Of a DNA stretch of 64,000 nucleotides, positions 1 to 8,580 are shown one piece after another. How positions within the stretch are numbered: the stretch's first letter is position 1; the number at the start of each line of letters is the position of its first letter. Origin of the DNA: IDS-8 sp964424805 (GTDB lineage: Bacteria; Pseudomonadota; Gammaproteobacteria; Steroidobacterales; Woeseiaceae); NCBI GenBank assembly GCA_964424805.1, contig CAYRKH010000002.1, forward strand, positions 69,709 through 133,708, in the 5' to 3' direction. The position numbers were made by a program, and so were the translations under genes. Under the pieces are notes generated by a model. The model had not been told where the DNA came from, searched no databases, and was given only the letters and a program-made list of their open reading frames with translations.

Positions 1-912
1 GGTAACCGTGTGCTCTACCTGGATGCGCGGATTGACCTCGATGAAGTAGATGGACTCATCCCGGTCGACGAGAAACTCTACCGTACCCGCGTTCGTGTAG
101 CCGATGTGCTTCGCAAGCGCGAGCGCGTGGCCGAAGAGCGCATTCCGAGTCTCCTCCCGGAGTCCGAAACTGGGTGCTATCTCCACCACTTTCTGGAAAC
201 GCCGCTGCACCGAGCAATCCCGCTCGAACAGGTGAATGATGTTGCCGTGGGTATCCCCGAGTATCTGTACTTCCAGGTGCTTCGGCGCTTCTACGAACTT
301 CTCCAGGAAGACCGTATCGTCGCCGAACGCGTTGCGTGCCTCGTTGCGGGCTTCGGGATAAGCGGCCTTCAGCTGTGCCGGATTGCGTACGACGCGCATG
401 CCGCGCCCGCCGCCGCCGGCCGCGGCCTTGAGCATCAGCGGATAGCCGATGCGCTCGGCCTCGCGGAGCGCAACCTCCAGCGACACGAGGGGCTCGCGGC
501 TGTCTTCGATCACCGGCAGGCCGGCCGCCACGGCGTTTCGCTTCGCCTGCACCTTGTCGCCGAGCTGCGCCATCACCTCGGGGGAGGGACCGATGAAAAT
601 AATCCCTTCTTCCCTGCAGCGGAGGGCGAAGTTCACGTTCTCCGACAGGAAGCCGTAGCCGGGATGAATCGCGTCCACCCCGTTCAGCTTGGCAACTTCG
701 AGGATGGCCTCGATGTCGAGGTAGGGCTTCAGCGGATCGTCGTCGTCACCGACCTGGTAGGCCTCATCGGCCTTGTAGCGGTGGGATGAGAAGCGATCCT
801 CGTGGGTAAAAATGCTGACGGTGCGAATGCCGAGCTCGGCGGCGGCGCGCAATACGCGGATCGCGATCTCGCCGCGATTGGCGACGAGAATTTTCCTTAT
901 CTCGTTGGGCAT
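1..912 (-). CDS. Pyruvate carboxylase-like protein, N-terminal biotin carboxylase part (cut by window edge)
   Basis: Reading from an ATG at 910-912, the minus strand encodes about 304 residues of a biotin carboxylase and then leaves the window. It opens with the ILVANRGEIAIRV motif of ATP-dependent biotin carboxylases. IHPGYGFLSEN follows, then the glycine-rich ATP-grasp loop AAAGGGGRGMRVV, and the carboxylase core EVNPRIQVEHTVT at the edge. The early segment HRYKADEAYQVG resembles pyruvate carboxylase more than acetyl-CoA carboxylase AccC, but the carboxyltransferase and biotin domains are not visible, so an acyl-CoA carboxylase remains possible. The gene lies 64 bp downstream of the FO synthase gene on the same strand and may be the last gene of that operon. 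A long plus-strand ORF over it is only its antisense shadow. Confidence 0.85.
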   Translation of the reverse strand, partial: MPNEIRKILVANRGEIAIRVLRAAAELGIRTVSIFTHEDRFSSHRYKADEAYQVGDDDDPLKPYLDIEAILEVAKLNGVDAIHPGYGFLSENVNFALRCREEGIIFIGPSPEVMAQLGDKVQAKRNAVAAGLPVIEDSREPLVSLEVALREAERIGYPLMLKAAAGGGGRGMRVVRNPAQLKAAYPEARNEARNAFGDDTVFLEKFVEAPKHLEVQILGDTHGNIIHLFERDCSVQRRFQKVVEIAPSFGLREETRNALFGHALALAKHIGYTNAGTVEFLVDRDESIYFIEVNPRIQVEHTVT

Positions 913-944
913 GGACGTCCTGGCAAAGCTTAAATTCCCACCCG

Positions 945-966
945 CCTGCAGGGCGGGCCCTGCAGG
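945..966 (-). terminator. Inverted repeat between FO synthase and carboxylase genes
   Basis: An 8-bp perfect stem, CCTGCAGG repeated at 945-952 and 959-966 around a 6-nt loop, lies between the stop of the FO synthase gene and the start of the carboxylase gene. The palindrome CAGGAATTCCTG overlaps its edge. No T-run follows on the minus strand, so it may be a weak terminator, an mRNA processing site or a stabilising hairpin. Confidence 0.3.
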
Positions 967-976
967 AATTCCTGAA

Positions 977-3397
977 CTACTGCAGCTCGGGACGTTTTGC
1001 GTACGGAAATACTCGCGCGCTGGCGTTCCTGACCGGCTGCAGGGGAGGGGCGCCGTACGACCTCGCTGCCGTGTCCTCTGCCACTCCCCTGTAAAAAGTA
1101 TCGCGCTGCATAGGGATCCGCCCGAGCTGCCGGACGGTCTGCTGCATGGCTTCCGGCGGCATCTCCTGGCCGTGGCTCGCGCCCGCCGCCCGGGAAATCG
1201 ATTCGTTCATCAGCGTGCCGCCCAGGTCGTTCGCCCCGGCATTCAGGCAATCGGCCACCCCGGTTTCCCCGAGTTTTACCCACGACACCTGGATGTTCGT
1301 GATCAACGGATGCAGCACGAGGCGCGCAACGGCGTGCATCAGCACGGCCTCGCGGTACGTCGGGCCCGGGCGGGAGAATCCGCGGCGGTGCATGGGAGCC
1401 TCCATGTGCACGTAGGGCAGGGGCACGAACTCGGTGATACCGCCGCTCCTCGCCTGCAGGTCCCTCAGCCTGAGGAGGTGGCGCGCCCAGTGCTCCAGCC
1501 TTTCCAGGTGCCCGAACATGATGGTGGACGTCGTGTTGAGGCCGGTGCCGTGAGCGGCTTCCAGCACGTCCAGCCAACCCTGCGTATTGATCTTGTCGGG
1601 ACAGATCTGCTGGCGGATCTCGTCGTCCAGGATCTCTGCTGCCGTGCCCGGAAGCGTGCCCAGTCCCGCTTCCTTCAACTCCGCCAGGAAATCGGAGAGC
1701 GACAGCCCGAGCGTCTGTGCCCCGTGCGTCACCTCCAGCGGAGAGAAAGCGTGAATATGGATGCCGGGCGCGCTCTGCTTCGCTGCCCGGCAGATATCGA
1801 TATAAGTCCTGCCGGTAAACTGCGGGTGAATGCCGCCCTGCAGGCAGACTTCGGTCGCGCCGCGCGCCCACGCTTCGGCGGTCCGGCGCGCGATTTCCTC
1901 GAGATCGACGATGTACGGCGCGCCGCGCAGGTTCTCGCTGGTTTTGCCCTTGGAGAACGCACAGAAGGTACAGTGGTACAGGCAGATATTCGTGTAGTTG
2001 ATGTTGCGATTCACCACGTAGGTGACCGTCTCGCCCGAGACCTCGCGACGAAGCTCATCAGCGGCCTTGCAGACGGCGTCGAACGCCGTGCCGCGTGCCC
2101 GAAAGAGCGCGACGACCTCGCCTTCAGACAGCCGTTCGCCGTTTCGTGCGCGGGACAGCAGGCGATCGATCGAGTTTTCCCGCCGGTCACCCTGCAAGCG
2201 CTGCGCTTGTCCGGGCCTGTTGATCGGCTCTACGTTGGAGCCTGCCGACCACGGCGGGTCGCGATGGTCGTCGCGCGCCAGGCCGTCGCTGTCGGAATGG
2301 TGCAGCACGTGCCGGGCGAGCCCGGGATCGAGCCAGCGGTCACGTGCTTCGACGTAGCGTGGATACACGGTCAGGCGAGGCACGAGGGCCTTGCCGGTCG
2401 CGGCCGTTATCCGTTCCAGCCGTTCCAGCGTCGGCCACGGCGATTCCGGGTTCACGTGGTCCGGCGTCACGGGTGAGACGCCGCCCCAGTCGTTGATCCC
2501 GGCCGCTATGAGCTGCGCGGGTTCCGTCGCGTTGAGGTTGGGCGGCACCTGGATGCTCATGGCAGGGCCGAACACGTGCCTCGTCATGGCGACCGTCCAC
2601 AGCAGCTCGTTACGGTCCGGTGCGGGAGCCTGTGCCATCTTGGTACCGGCCTTCGGTACGAAGTTCTGGACGATGATCTCCTGGATGTGCCCGTACTCGT
2701 CGTGCAGGTCGCGCAGCGCGAGCAGGCTGTCGATCCGTTCCTCACGCGTTTCGCCGATGCCGATCAGGATGCCGCTGGAGAAGGGAACCCGCGCCTCGCC
2801 CGCCGCCCGGATGGTATCCAGGCGCACCGCCGGCACCTTGTCGGGCGATCCGAAGTGCGGCCCGCCGCGTTGGCACAGGCGCTCCGAGCTGCTTTCCAGC
2901 ATGATGCCCATCGACGGTGCGACGCTGCGCAGGCGATGGACCTCCTCCAGGCTCATGTTGCCCGGGTTCAGGTGCGGCAGCAGCCCGGTTTCCCGCAGCA
3001 CGAGCCCCGCCATCTCCGCCAGGAGCTCCAGGGTCGTGCCGTGCCCGAGCTGCTCCAGCGCCTCGCGGGCCGCCCGGTAGCGCAGCTCCGGCTTGTCGCC
3101 CAGCGTAAACAGCGCCTCGCGGCACCCGGCGGCCTTTCCGGCACGCGCAATGGCGAGCACCTCGTCCGCGGGCAGGTACGGCCGCTCTACGCGCCGCGGG
3201 GTTTTGGCGTACGTGCAGTAGTGACAGACGTCTCGGCACAGCTCCGTGAGCGGGATGAAGACCTTGGGAGAATAGGTGACGTTGTCGCCCCAGCCCGCGT
3301 CGCGCAGGGCCGCGGCAGAAGCCATGAGGCGCTCGAGCGGCCAGCCGGCGCCGATCTCGCACAGTTCGCGCCGGGACAGGGGAGCCGCCGGGCTCAT
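977..3397 (-). CDS. fbiC: FO synthase, fused CofG/CofH (F420 chromophore biosynthesis)
   Basis: This is a two-domain radical-SAM enzyme of about 806 residues. It makes 7,8-didemethyl-8-hydroxy-5-deazariboflavin (FO), the chromophore of coenzyme F420, from tyrosine and the ribityl-diaminouracil intermediate of flavin synthesis. The N-terminal CofG half has the cluster motif CRDVCHYC (cysteines about 54, 58, 61). The C-terminal CofH half has CLYHCTFC (about 472, 476, 479). The fusion resembles the actinobacterial FbiC arrangement rather than split archaeal genes. The start at 3397 is preferred because its ATG overlaps the cofC stop as ATGA; an ATG four codons upstream (3409) is the alternative. 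It is read after cofC and before the carboxylase gene. About 60 residues between the domains (roughly 355-415) look like linker. Confidence 0.93.
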   Translation of the reverse strand: MSPAAPLSRRELCEIGAGWPLERLMASAAALRDAGWGDNVTYSPKVFIPLTELCRDVCHYCTYAKTPRRVERPYLPADEVLAIARAGKAAGCREALFTLGDKPELRYRAAREALEQLGHGTTLELLAEMAGLVLRETGLLPHLNPGNMSLEEVHRLRSVAPSMGIMLESSSERLCQRGGPHFGSPDKVPAVRLDTIRAAGEARVPFSSGILIGIGETREERIDSLLALRDLHDEYGHIQEIIVQNFVPKAGTKMAQAPAPDRNELLWTVAMTRHVFGPAMSIQVPPNLNATEPAQLIAAGINDWGGVSPVTPDHVNPESPWPTLERLERITAATGKALVPRLTVYPRYVEARDRWLDPGLARHVLHHSDSDGLARDDHRDPPWSAGSNVEPINRPGQAQRLQGDRRENSIDRLLSRARNGERLSEGEVVALFRARGTAFDAVCKAADELRREVSGETVTYVVNRNINYTNICLYHCTFCAFSKGKTSENLRGAPYIVDLEEIARRTAEAWARGATEVCLQGGIHPQFTGRTYIDICRAAKQSAPGIHIHAFSPLEVTHGAQTLGLSLSDFLAELKEAGLGTLPGTAAEILDDEIRQQICPDKINTQGWLDVLEAAHGTGLNTTSTIMFGHLERLEHWARHLLRLRDLQARSGGITEFVPLPYVHMEAPMHRRGFSRPGPTYREAVLMHAVARLVLHPLITNIQVSWVKLGETGVADCLNAGANDLGGTLMNESISRAAGASHGQEMPPEAMQQTVRQLGRIPMQRDTFYRGVAEDTAARSYGAPPLQPVRNASARVFPYAKRPELQ

Positions 3398-4074
3398 GAC
3401 GCGAGGCATGCCTGTGCCAGGTCATTCCCCACGCGCGCGGCGAGCCCGGAGCGCCTGGCCCACCTGGCGGCGGCACCGCCCCCGTCACGGCGGCAAAGCC
3501 AGTCGAGGTCGGCCGGCACGTCGACGTCGCGCGCGAACCCGGCGAGTTCGACTACGCGCACGGGGCGGCCGGCCGCGCGCGCGTGGGCCGCATGCCGCTT
3601 GCAGCTTCCGCTGCCGAAATCGAACCAGGCAGCCGCCGGCGGCGAAGCGAGGAGCGCATTCGTGCCGTCGTCCCGTGCGGCGCGGCAGATCGTCACGCCG
3701 CCCTCGTGGAGCGCAAAAAGGGCGCGTACATCGTCCGGCGTCAGCGAAGGCAGGTCGGAGGGAAGGTAGAAGACCGTCGCGGTTCCCGGGGATTCCAACG
3801 CCCGGGCGGCGCGCGTGACGTTCGCCGAGATGTCGAGGCCAGGGTCTTCCTGGACGAACCGGCAGCCGAATTCGGCGGCGAGCGCCGTATGGACGCCGCT
3901 GTCTCCCAGTATGGTGATGCACCCGGCTTCGGGGACGTTCGTCAGCGTGCGCAGCACGTCCACGGCCATCAGGCGAGCCAACGTCGAGCGCTCGGCCGGC
4001 GACAGGACGGCGCTCAGTCGGGACTTGGCCTGGTCGAATGCCTTCAGCGGCAGGATTGTAGAGATCTGGGTCAT
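3394..4074 (-). CDS. cofC: 2-phospho-L-lactate (or 3-PG/PEP) guanylyltransferase
   Basis: This 226-residue protein looks like the CofC/FbiD nucleotidyltransferase, which activates a three-carbon phospho-acid with GTP before transfer to FO in F420 synthesis. The N-terminus ILPLKAFDQAKSRLS is the typical nucleotide-binding start. YLPSDLPSLTPDDV supplies the acidic metal-binding region, and DDGTNALL follows around residue 140. The substrate (2-phospholactate, phosphoenolpyruvate or 3-phosphoglycerate) cannot be decided by eye. The stop codon overlaps the FO synthase start, so the two are probably translationally coupled. Upstream, 184 bp with two strong hairpins separate it from the molybdenum hydroxylase large-subunit gene. 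Confidence 0.9.
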   Translation of the reverse strand: MTQISTILPLKAFDQAKSRLSAVLSPAERSTLARLMAVDVLRTLTNVPEAGCITILGDSGVHTALAAEFGCRFVQEDPGLDISANVTRAARALESPGTATVFYLPSDLPSLTPDDVRALFALHEGGVTICRAARDDGTNALLASPPAAAWFDFGSGSCKRHAAHARAAGRPVRVVELAGFARDVDVPADLDWLCRRDGGGAAARWARRSGLAARVGNDLAQACLAS

Positions 4075-4178
4075 TCAGGACCGCGGACTAATGAGCTGGA
4101 CAGACTATAGCCCAAAGTCACTCGCCCACCCCTTGTTCGAACGGGAAGCGCGGTTGTCAGGAGGTGAAGCGGAAGGCG

Positions 4179-4242
4179 CTGGACCGCGGCAATCCGGATT
4201 GCGGTCCAGGGCCGCCCGGTGGCTGATGCTCACCGGGCGGCC
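4179..4242 (-). terminator. Two tandem strong hairpins between coxL-like gene and cofC
   Basis: Two back-to-back inverted repeats lie in the gap. The first has a 9-bp stem CTGGACCGC/GCGGTCCAG (4179-4187 with 4201-4209) whose loop contains the palindrome AATCCGGATT. The second has a 12-bp stem (4210-4221 with 4231-4242) and a 9-nt loop. Neither is followed by a clear T-run on the minus strand. They could end most transcripts after the hydroxylase genes, protect the 3' end, or separate expression levels of the hydroxylase and the F420 genes. Confidence 0.5.
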
Positions 4243-4258
4243 AGGGTGATTACCCGAT

Positions 4259-6676
4259 TTACCGGGATTCGACAGTTACCGCCGTCTTGCGGTTAGGCGC
4301 CTGCAGGCGCGTGAACACCGTCGGGGCCGAGTGGTGGGATTCAGTGATAATGATCTCCTTCTCGAACAGCGCATCCTGCAGTGCCGCCGAAACGGTATGC
4401 AGCGGTGCGCCGCCGCCTTCGCCCATTCCCTTTGCTCCGTTGTAGCTGAACGGAGAAGGCGTCTCGATGTTGCCGTACGAGATGTCCGGAATGTTCATGG
4501 AGGTGATCGGGCAATAGTCGCTGAACGTGGACGTTAGCAGGTTGCCGGCTTCGTCGTAGTTGAAGCTCTCCATGAGCGCGGCACCCAGCCCGTGGCCGGT
4601 GGCACCGTGCACCTGTCCGGCGGCGATCTGCGGATTGATCACGTTGCCGCAGTCGTCCACTGCCGCGTAGGCCAGGACCCTGGGGTGACAGGTATCCTTG
4701 TCCACTTCCACCACGGCGATATGGAGCTGGGAAGCGTACGTCAGGGTGAGATTCCCGAACTTCTTGCCCGTGTCGGGAACCTTGAAGGGCGGCCTGTAGA
4801 CGTGGCGGACGTTCAGCGTGACGTCGGCCAGGCTCTCGTCGAGCACCGCGTTGTTGTTGTTGGCGAGGTTGCTCAGGAACCAGTAATTGATCTTCTTGTC
4901 GGTGCCTTTGACGCTCAGCTGCGGGCCTTCATCACCCACTCCGAACTCCAGGTCTTCCTCGCCTACCTCCAGCATGTACGAGGCAAGCTGGCGCATCTGC
5001 TTCTTCAGCTTCTGGCAGGCGCCGTGAACCGCGGAGAGCCCGGTAACGGCAAACTGGCTCGCATAGGTCCCGGAGTGCCCGGAGAACGTATTCCAGTTCG
5101 AGTCGAAGCCCGAGCGCACGCGAACCATCGACGGATCGATGTTCAGCTCGTCGGCGACGACCTGTGAGGCGGAGGTTTCATGGCCCTGCCCCGACGGACC
5201 GGTACCCATCGTCACGATGACGGACCCGTCGAAATCCAGGCGGATCGAGCAGACCTCGGAGTTCCCGGAGAAGGGCAGGTGCGGATTCATGATCTGCGCC
5301 TGGCCGAAGTTGTTGGTGCCGGAGTCGAGCGTCGTGCCGATCCCGATACCGAGCCAGCGGCCTTCCTTGCGCGCCTCTGCCTGGCGTTTGCGCCAGTCGT
5401 CCCAGCCGATCAGCTCCTTTGCCTTGGCGAGCATCGCCGGATAGTTCCCGGAGTCGTAGACGCAGCCATTGGGAGTTTCGTAAGGAAAATCAGTGATGTA
5501 GTTCTTCAGCCGCATCTCGTCGGCCGGGATGCCGAGCTCGTGCCCACAGATGTCGAGCACCCGTTCCATGAACCAGAGGTGCTGCATCCGGGAATACCCG
5601 CGGTTGGGCACGACCGGGCACTTGTTCGTCACGACCTGGGTGAAATCGATGTGGAAATTCTTTACCCCGTACGTCGCTGGAAGCACCTGCGACCAGATAA
5701 CGCAGCCGAGCGGCTCGTAACGCGTGTAAGCACCGCAGTCGTCGAGATGGCGGGACCGGATGGCGGTAATTACCCCGTCCTTGTCGAGAGCAACCTCGGT
5801 ATCGAGGAAGGTTCGCTCGTTACCGTGTCCCGACGCGAGCAGGTGCTCCGTCCGTGTCTCCGAGTACTTCACCTTGCGCCCGCCGGCCTTCTTCGAGGCC
5901 AGCGCTGCCAGCGCCATGTAGACGTAGTTCCAGATCTTGATGCCGAAGCTGCCGCCGATGTCGTGCGTCCTGATGCGCAGCATTTCGATCGGCACCTGCA
6001 GACCGGGCGCCAGGAGCTGGCTCGCAAACCCGGGGAACGAGTTGTTGCAGAAGAAGTCGATTTCGCCCTGGCGCGTCCATTCGGCAACGCACGCCGTCGT
6101 TTCCAGCGGAGCGCTCGCGAACCGGTGGAAGTGCAGGCGGTCGATCTTCACGACGTGTGCGGCATCGGCGAATGCCCGATCGACGTCGCCGTATTCGAAT
6201 ACGCTGTTCCACACCCGGTTGGTGCCCGCGCCCTCGTGCAGCACCGACTCGTCCTTCATCGCCGTTTCGGCGTCGACGGACGCGTCGAGCAGCTCGTAGT
6301 CCACTTCGATCAGGTTACCCGCGTCCATCGCGATGGCGGCTGTTTCTGCCGCCACCGCCGCCACCGGCTCACCCTGGAATACGACCTTGTCGACGGCGAG
6401 CGGCAGGTCGATGATCTTGTCGCAAGGCGCCGGACCGAGCTGCATGAATGGCGCACATTGCGCTTTGACGTCGGCTCCCGTGAGAACACAGGCCACTCCC
6501 GGCAGGGCCTCGGCTGCCGAAGCGTCGACGCTGCGTATGCGTGCGTGCGCATAGGGAGACCTGAGGATGAACAGGTGCAGCATGCCTGCTCCCACCTCGT
6601 CGTCCGCAAACAGGCCGTTGCCCCGGATCAGTCTTTCGTCTTCCTTCCGGCGAAGAGATTTGCCTACCCACCCCAT
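4259..6676 (-). CDS. Molybdenum hydroxylase large subunit (CoxL/xanthine dehydrogenase family), not a canonical CO dehydrogenase
   Basis: About 805 residues carry the aldehyde oxidase/xanthine dehydrogenase molybdopterin-binding fold. The N-terminus KEDERLIRGNGLFADD is typical of CoxL-like subunits. THDIGGSFGIK lies near residue 240, and the C-terminal KGMGEGGGAP supplies the conserved catalytic glutamate (about 753). The active-site loop reads PNRGYSRMQ (about 357-365). Form I CO dehydrogenases have AYRCSFR there and form II proteins have a GAGR-type loop, so this enzyme probably hydroxylates an organic substrate such as an N-heterocycle or aldehyde. The start at 6676 is chosen because the upstream coxG-like gene ends at 6693; in-frame ATGs further upstream overlap that gene. 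It is read with the FAD, FeS and CoxG genes. Confidence 0.88.
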   Translation of the reverse strand: MGWVGKSLRRKEDERLIRGNGLFADDEVGAGMLHLFILRSPYAHARIRSVDASAAEALPGVACVLTGADVKAQCAPFMQLGPAPCDKIIDLPLAVDKVVFQGEPVAAVAAETAAIAMDAGNLIEVDYELLDASVDAETAMKDESVLHEGAGTNRVWNSVFEYGDVDRAFADAAHVVKIDRLHFHRFASAPLETTACVAEWTRQGEIDFFCNNSFPGFASQLLAPGLQVPIEMLRIRTHDIGGSFGIKIWNYVYMALAALASKKAGGRKVKYSETRTEHLLASGHGNERTFLDTEVALDKDGVITAIRSRHLDDCGAYTRYEPLGCVIWSQVLPATYGVKNFHIDFTQVVTNKCPVVPNRGYSRMQHLWFMERVLDICGHELGIPADEMRLKNYITDFPYETPNGCVYDSGNYPAMLAKAKELIGWDDWRKRQAEARKEGRWLGIGIGTTLDSGTNNFGQAQIMNPHLPFSGNSEVCSIRLDFDGSVIVTMGTGPSGQGHETSASQVVADELNIDPSMVRVRSGFDSNWNTFSGHSGTYASQFAVTGLSAVHGACQKLKKQMRQLASYMLEVGEEDLEFGVGDEGPQLSVKGTDKKINYWFLSNLANNNNAVLDESLADVTLNVRHVYRPPFKVPDTGKKFGNLTLTYASQLHIAVVEVDKDTCHPRVLAYAAVDDCGNVINPQIAAGQVHGATGHGLGAALMESFNYDEAGNLLTSTFSDYCPITSMNIPDISYGNIETPSPFSYNGAKGMGEGGGAPLHTVSAALQDALFEKEIIITESHHSAPTVFTRLQAPNRKTAVTVESR

Positions 6677-6692
6677 AATCGTATCCCTGTCT

Positions 6693-7178
6693 TCAAGCCG
6701 TGCCCGGCTGTTGAACTTCTGCTGATTCGCCATTCCCGCTGAGCGCTTGCTGAATGGCGTCGATGAGCTCCTGGATCTGCTTGCGCGCAACGGGCTGGAT
6801 CAGTCCGCCTGCCAGCGAGGTCAGCTTGCCGAATATCGTGAGCTCTCCGCGCCAGCGGACCGTCGTTTTACCCGCTCCCGCGTCCTCCAGATCGAATGCG
6901 GCGGTGAGATTGAACGCGCCGCCCATGATCTTGCCCTTGCCGGCCCAGGTCGCTGAGCGGGGAGGCTCGCTGCTCTCGAGCGCGAGATTGACGACCGCGG
7001 TACCGCGAATCTTGCCGACCCCCACTTTTACGGCGACGTCCGCCGATCCGTCCTCGCGCAACTCGTGCGACCGGTAGGTCGGCAGCAGGGGCGAGAACCG
7101 GCTCGCGTCGGAAAGGACGGCGTACGCGTGCTCGCGCGGGGTGTCGACAGTGAAGTCGCCCTCGAAACGTGCAGCCAT
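6693..7178 (-). CDS. CoxG-like SRPBCC-domain protein
   Basis: A 161-residue protein begins MAARFEGDFTVDTPREHAY and contains GKGKIMGGAFNLTAAFDL, a pattern typical of the CoxG/START-like (SRPBCC) helix-grip family. CoxG proteins accompany Mo hydroxylases and are thought to help membrane association of CO dehydrogenase, though most homologues are uncharacterised. The C-terminal part (GLIQPVARKQIQELIDAIQ) looks amphipathic. The ATG at 7178 overlaps the stop of the FeS-subunit gene as ATGA, indicating translational coupling. The gene sits between the small and large subunit genes. Confidence 0.85.
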   Translation of the reverse strand: MAARFEGDFTVDTPREHAYAVLSDASRFSPLLPTYRSHELREDGSADVAVKVGVGKIRGTAVVNLALESSEPPRSATWAGKGKIMGGAFNLTAAFDLEDAGAGKTTVRWRGELTIFGKLTSLAGGLIQPVARKQIQELIDAIQQALSGNGESAEVQQPGTA

Positions 7179-7660
7179 CAGACGGCCTCCCGCATCTTCT
7201 TCGATGCTTCCGAGATGGCGGTGAAGATATTCGTATAGCCCGTGCAGCGGCAGACGTTGCCCTGGATACCCTTCTTGATGTCCTCGGTGGTCGGCGCATC
7301 GTTCTTTTCGAGCAGGTACAGGGCCGACATCAGCATTCCGGGCGTGCAGTAGCCGCACTGCAGGCCGTGATGCTCCGAGAAAGCCTCCTGCAGCGGATGC
7401 AGCTTGCCGTTCGTCTCGAGGCCCTCGACGGTCAGCACCTCGCCGCCGTCCGCCTGCACGGCGAGGACGGTGCAGGACTTGACGGGCAGGCCGTTCAGCA
7501 GGATCGTGCAGGCACCGCAGTAGGTCGTGTCGCAGCCGATGTGAGTGCCCGTAAGCTGCAGCTCTTCGCGAACGAACTGCACGAGCAGCAGGCGGGGTTC
7601 CACGGCGCGGTCGTAACGTTTGCCGTTTACCTTGACGGAAATGTTGACGGTCTCACTCAT
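7178..7660 (-). CDS. Molybdenum hydroxylase small subunit, two [2Fe-2S] clusters (CoxS-like)
   Basis: This 160-residue protein is the electron-transfer subunit. A plant-type [2Fe-2S] domain has cysteines at about 43, 48, 51 and 63 (IGCDTTYCGAC, then KSC). The all-helical second domain has QCGYCTPG and NVCRCTGY with cysteines about 102, 105, 137 and 139. All eight ligands are intact. Two in-frame ATGs are possible: 7660, one base after the FAD-subunit stop, and 7675, overlapping it; 7660 gives the usual CoxS length. The subunit passes electrons from the molybdopterin site to the FAD subunit. Confidence 0.93.
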   Translation of the reverse strand: MSETVNISVKVNGKRYDRAVEPRLLLVQFVREELQLTGTHIGCDTTYCGACTILLNGLPVKSCTVLAVQADGGEVLTVEGLETNGKLHPLQEAFSEHHGLQCGYCTPGMLMSALYLLEKNDAPTTEDIKKGIQGNVCRCTGYTNIFTAISEASKKMREAV

Positions 7661-7661
7661 A

Positions 7662-8555
7662 TCAGTAGTACTCATGGCTGTTCTTGACGGTTTCGCCGGC
7701 GGCGCGACGGAGTGCAATGCCGATTGCGCGGCGCGTGAGCGTATCGATGAGGCGGCGTTTGAATTCCGGGGACCCCCGTTGATCGCCGAAGGGATCGGAG
7801 GCGGCGACCGCCGCCGCGGCGGCCTTGTCGATGACGGCGTCGTTCGGCGCCTGCCCTGTCAATTCCTGCTCGGCCGCTTGCGCGCGAATGGGCGTCAGCC
7901 CCGCCGATCCGAGTGCGACGCGCGCGCTGCCGATCTTGCCGTCGCTCACGGTCAACTGCACGCCTACCGACGCGCTGGGGTAGGCGGGCGCGCAGCGTTT
8001 GAAGGCGCAATAGGCGCCGCCGCTTCCCGGACCCGGTATCGCGAAGCGGACTCCGGTGACGATCTCGCCCGGCTTCAGGACGGTCTGGTAGAGATCCTCT
8101 ACGAAGCCGTTGATGTCGAGCGTGCGTGCACCTTCCGGCCCTTCACAGGTTATGCGGGCATCCAGCGTATGCAGCAGGGCCGGCCAGTCGCAGCTCGGGT
8201 CGCCCGATGCCAGCGATCCGCCGATCGTGCCGCGGCTGCGCACCTGGTTGTCGGCGATGCCGTTCGCACAGTCAGCGACGATCGGCACGGCGCTCGCGAG
8301 CGATGATTCCGCGATACGGCGGTGGGTGGCGAGAGCGCCGATCTCGGCGTCTCCCCCGTTTTCCTCGATCCGGTCCAGCCCGGGTATGCGCGCGATATCA
8401 ACGACGTCCGACGGCTCGTCGAAACGCAATTTGAGAAGCACGAGCAGGGTCTGGCCGCCGGCGATGACGCGGGCGCCATCGCCTATCCGGGAGAGCAGTT
8501 GGATGGCGTTTTCGACAGAACTCGCCCGATGATAGTTGAACGGTGACGGATACAT
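7662..8555 (-). CDS. Molybdenum hydroxylase FAD-binding medium subunit (CoxM-like)
   Basis: This 297-residue FAD-binding subunit starts MYPSPFNYHRASSVENA. Both FAD-contact motifs of the CoxM family are present: AGGQTLL at 32-38 and TIGGSLASGDP at 110-120. The C-terminal CO dehydrogenase flavoprotein domain follows (FKRCAPAYPSASVGV). It is the first gene of the leftward operon and transcription would start in the 212-bp divergent gap to the ketopantoate-reductase-like genes. It probably delivers electrons from the FeS subunit to a quinone or other acceptor. Confidence 0.92.
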   Translation of the reverse strand: MYPSPFNYHRASSVENAIQLLSRIGDGARVIAGGQTLLVLLKLRFDEPSDVVDIARIPGLDRIEENGGDAEIGALATHRRIAESSLASAVPIVADCANGIADNQVRSRGTIGGSLASGDPSCDWPALLHTLDARITCEGPEGARTLDINGFVEDLYQTVLKPGEIVTGVRFAIPGPGSGGAYCAFKRCAPAYPSASVGVQLTVSDGKIGSARVALGSAGLTPIRAQAAEQELTGQAPNDAVIDKAAAAAVAASDPFGDQRGSPEFKRRLIDTLTRRAIGIALRRAAGETVKNSHEYY

Positions 8556-8580
8556 ACAACCCCCCGATGGCTGTGCAGGC

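Noticed and set aside
926..971. A run of HindIII, SbfI, ApaI, SbfI, EcoRI and PstI sites resembling a cloning polylinker
   Set aside because: The sites come from one natural inverted repeat and an adjacent palindrome; surrounding coding sequence is continuous native sequence, so a vector scar is unlikely.
812..2476. A 554-codon open frame on the plus strand over the FO synthase gene
   Set aside because: Antisense shadow of the minus-strand radical-SAM gene; the translation is Arg/Pro/His-rich with no domain. High GC produces such long frames. The same applies to 2576-3769, 5180-6742 and the 664-codon minus frame at 60897-62891.
4259..8555. Carbon monoxide dehydrogenase (CO oxidation) as the function of the Cox-like genes
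   Set aside because: The active-site loop does not match form I or II CO dehydrogenases, so only family membership is claimed.
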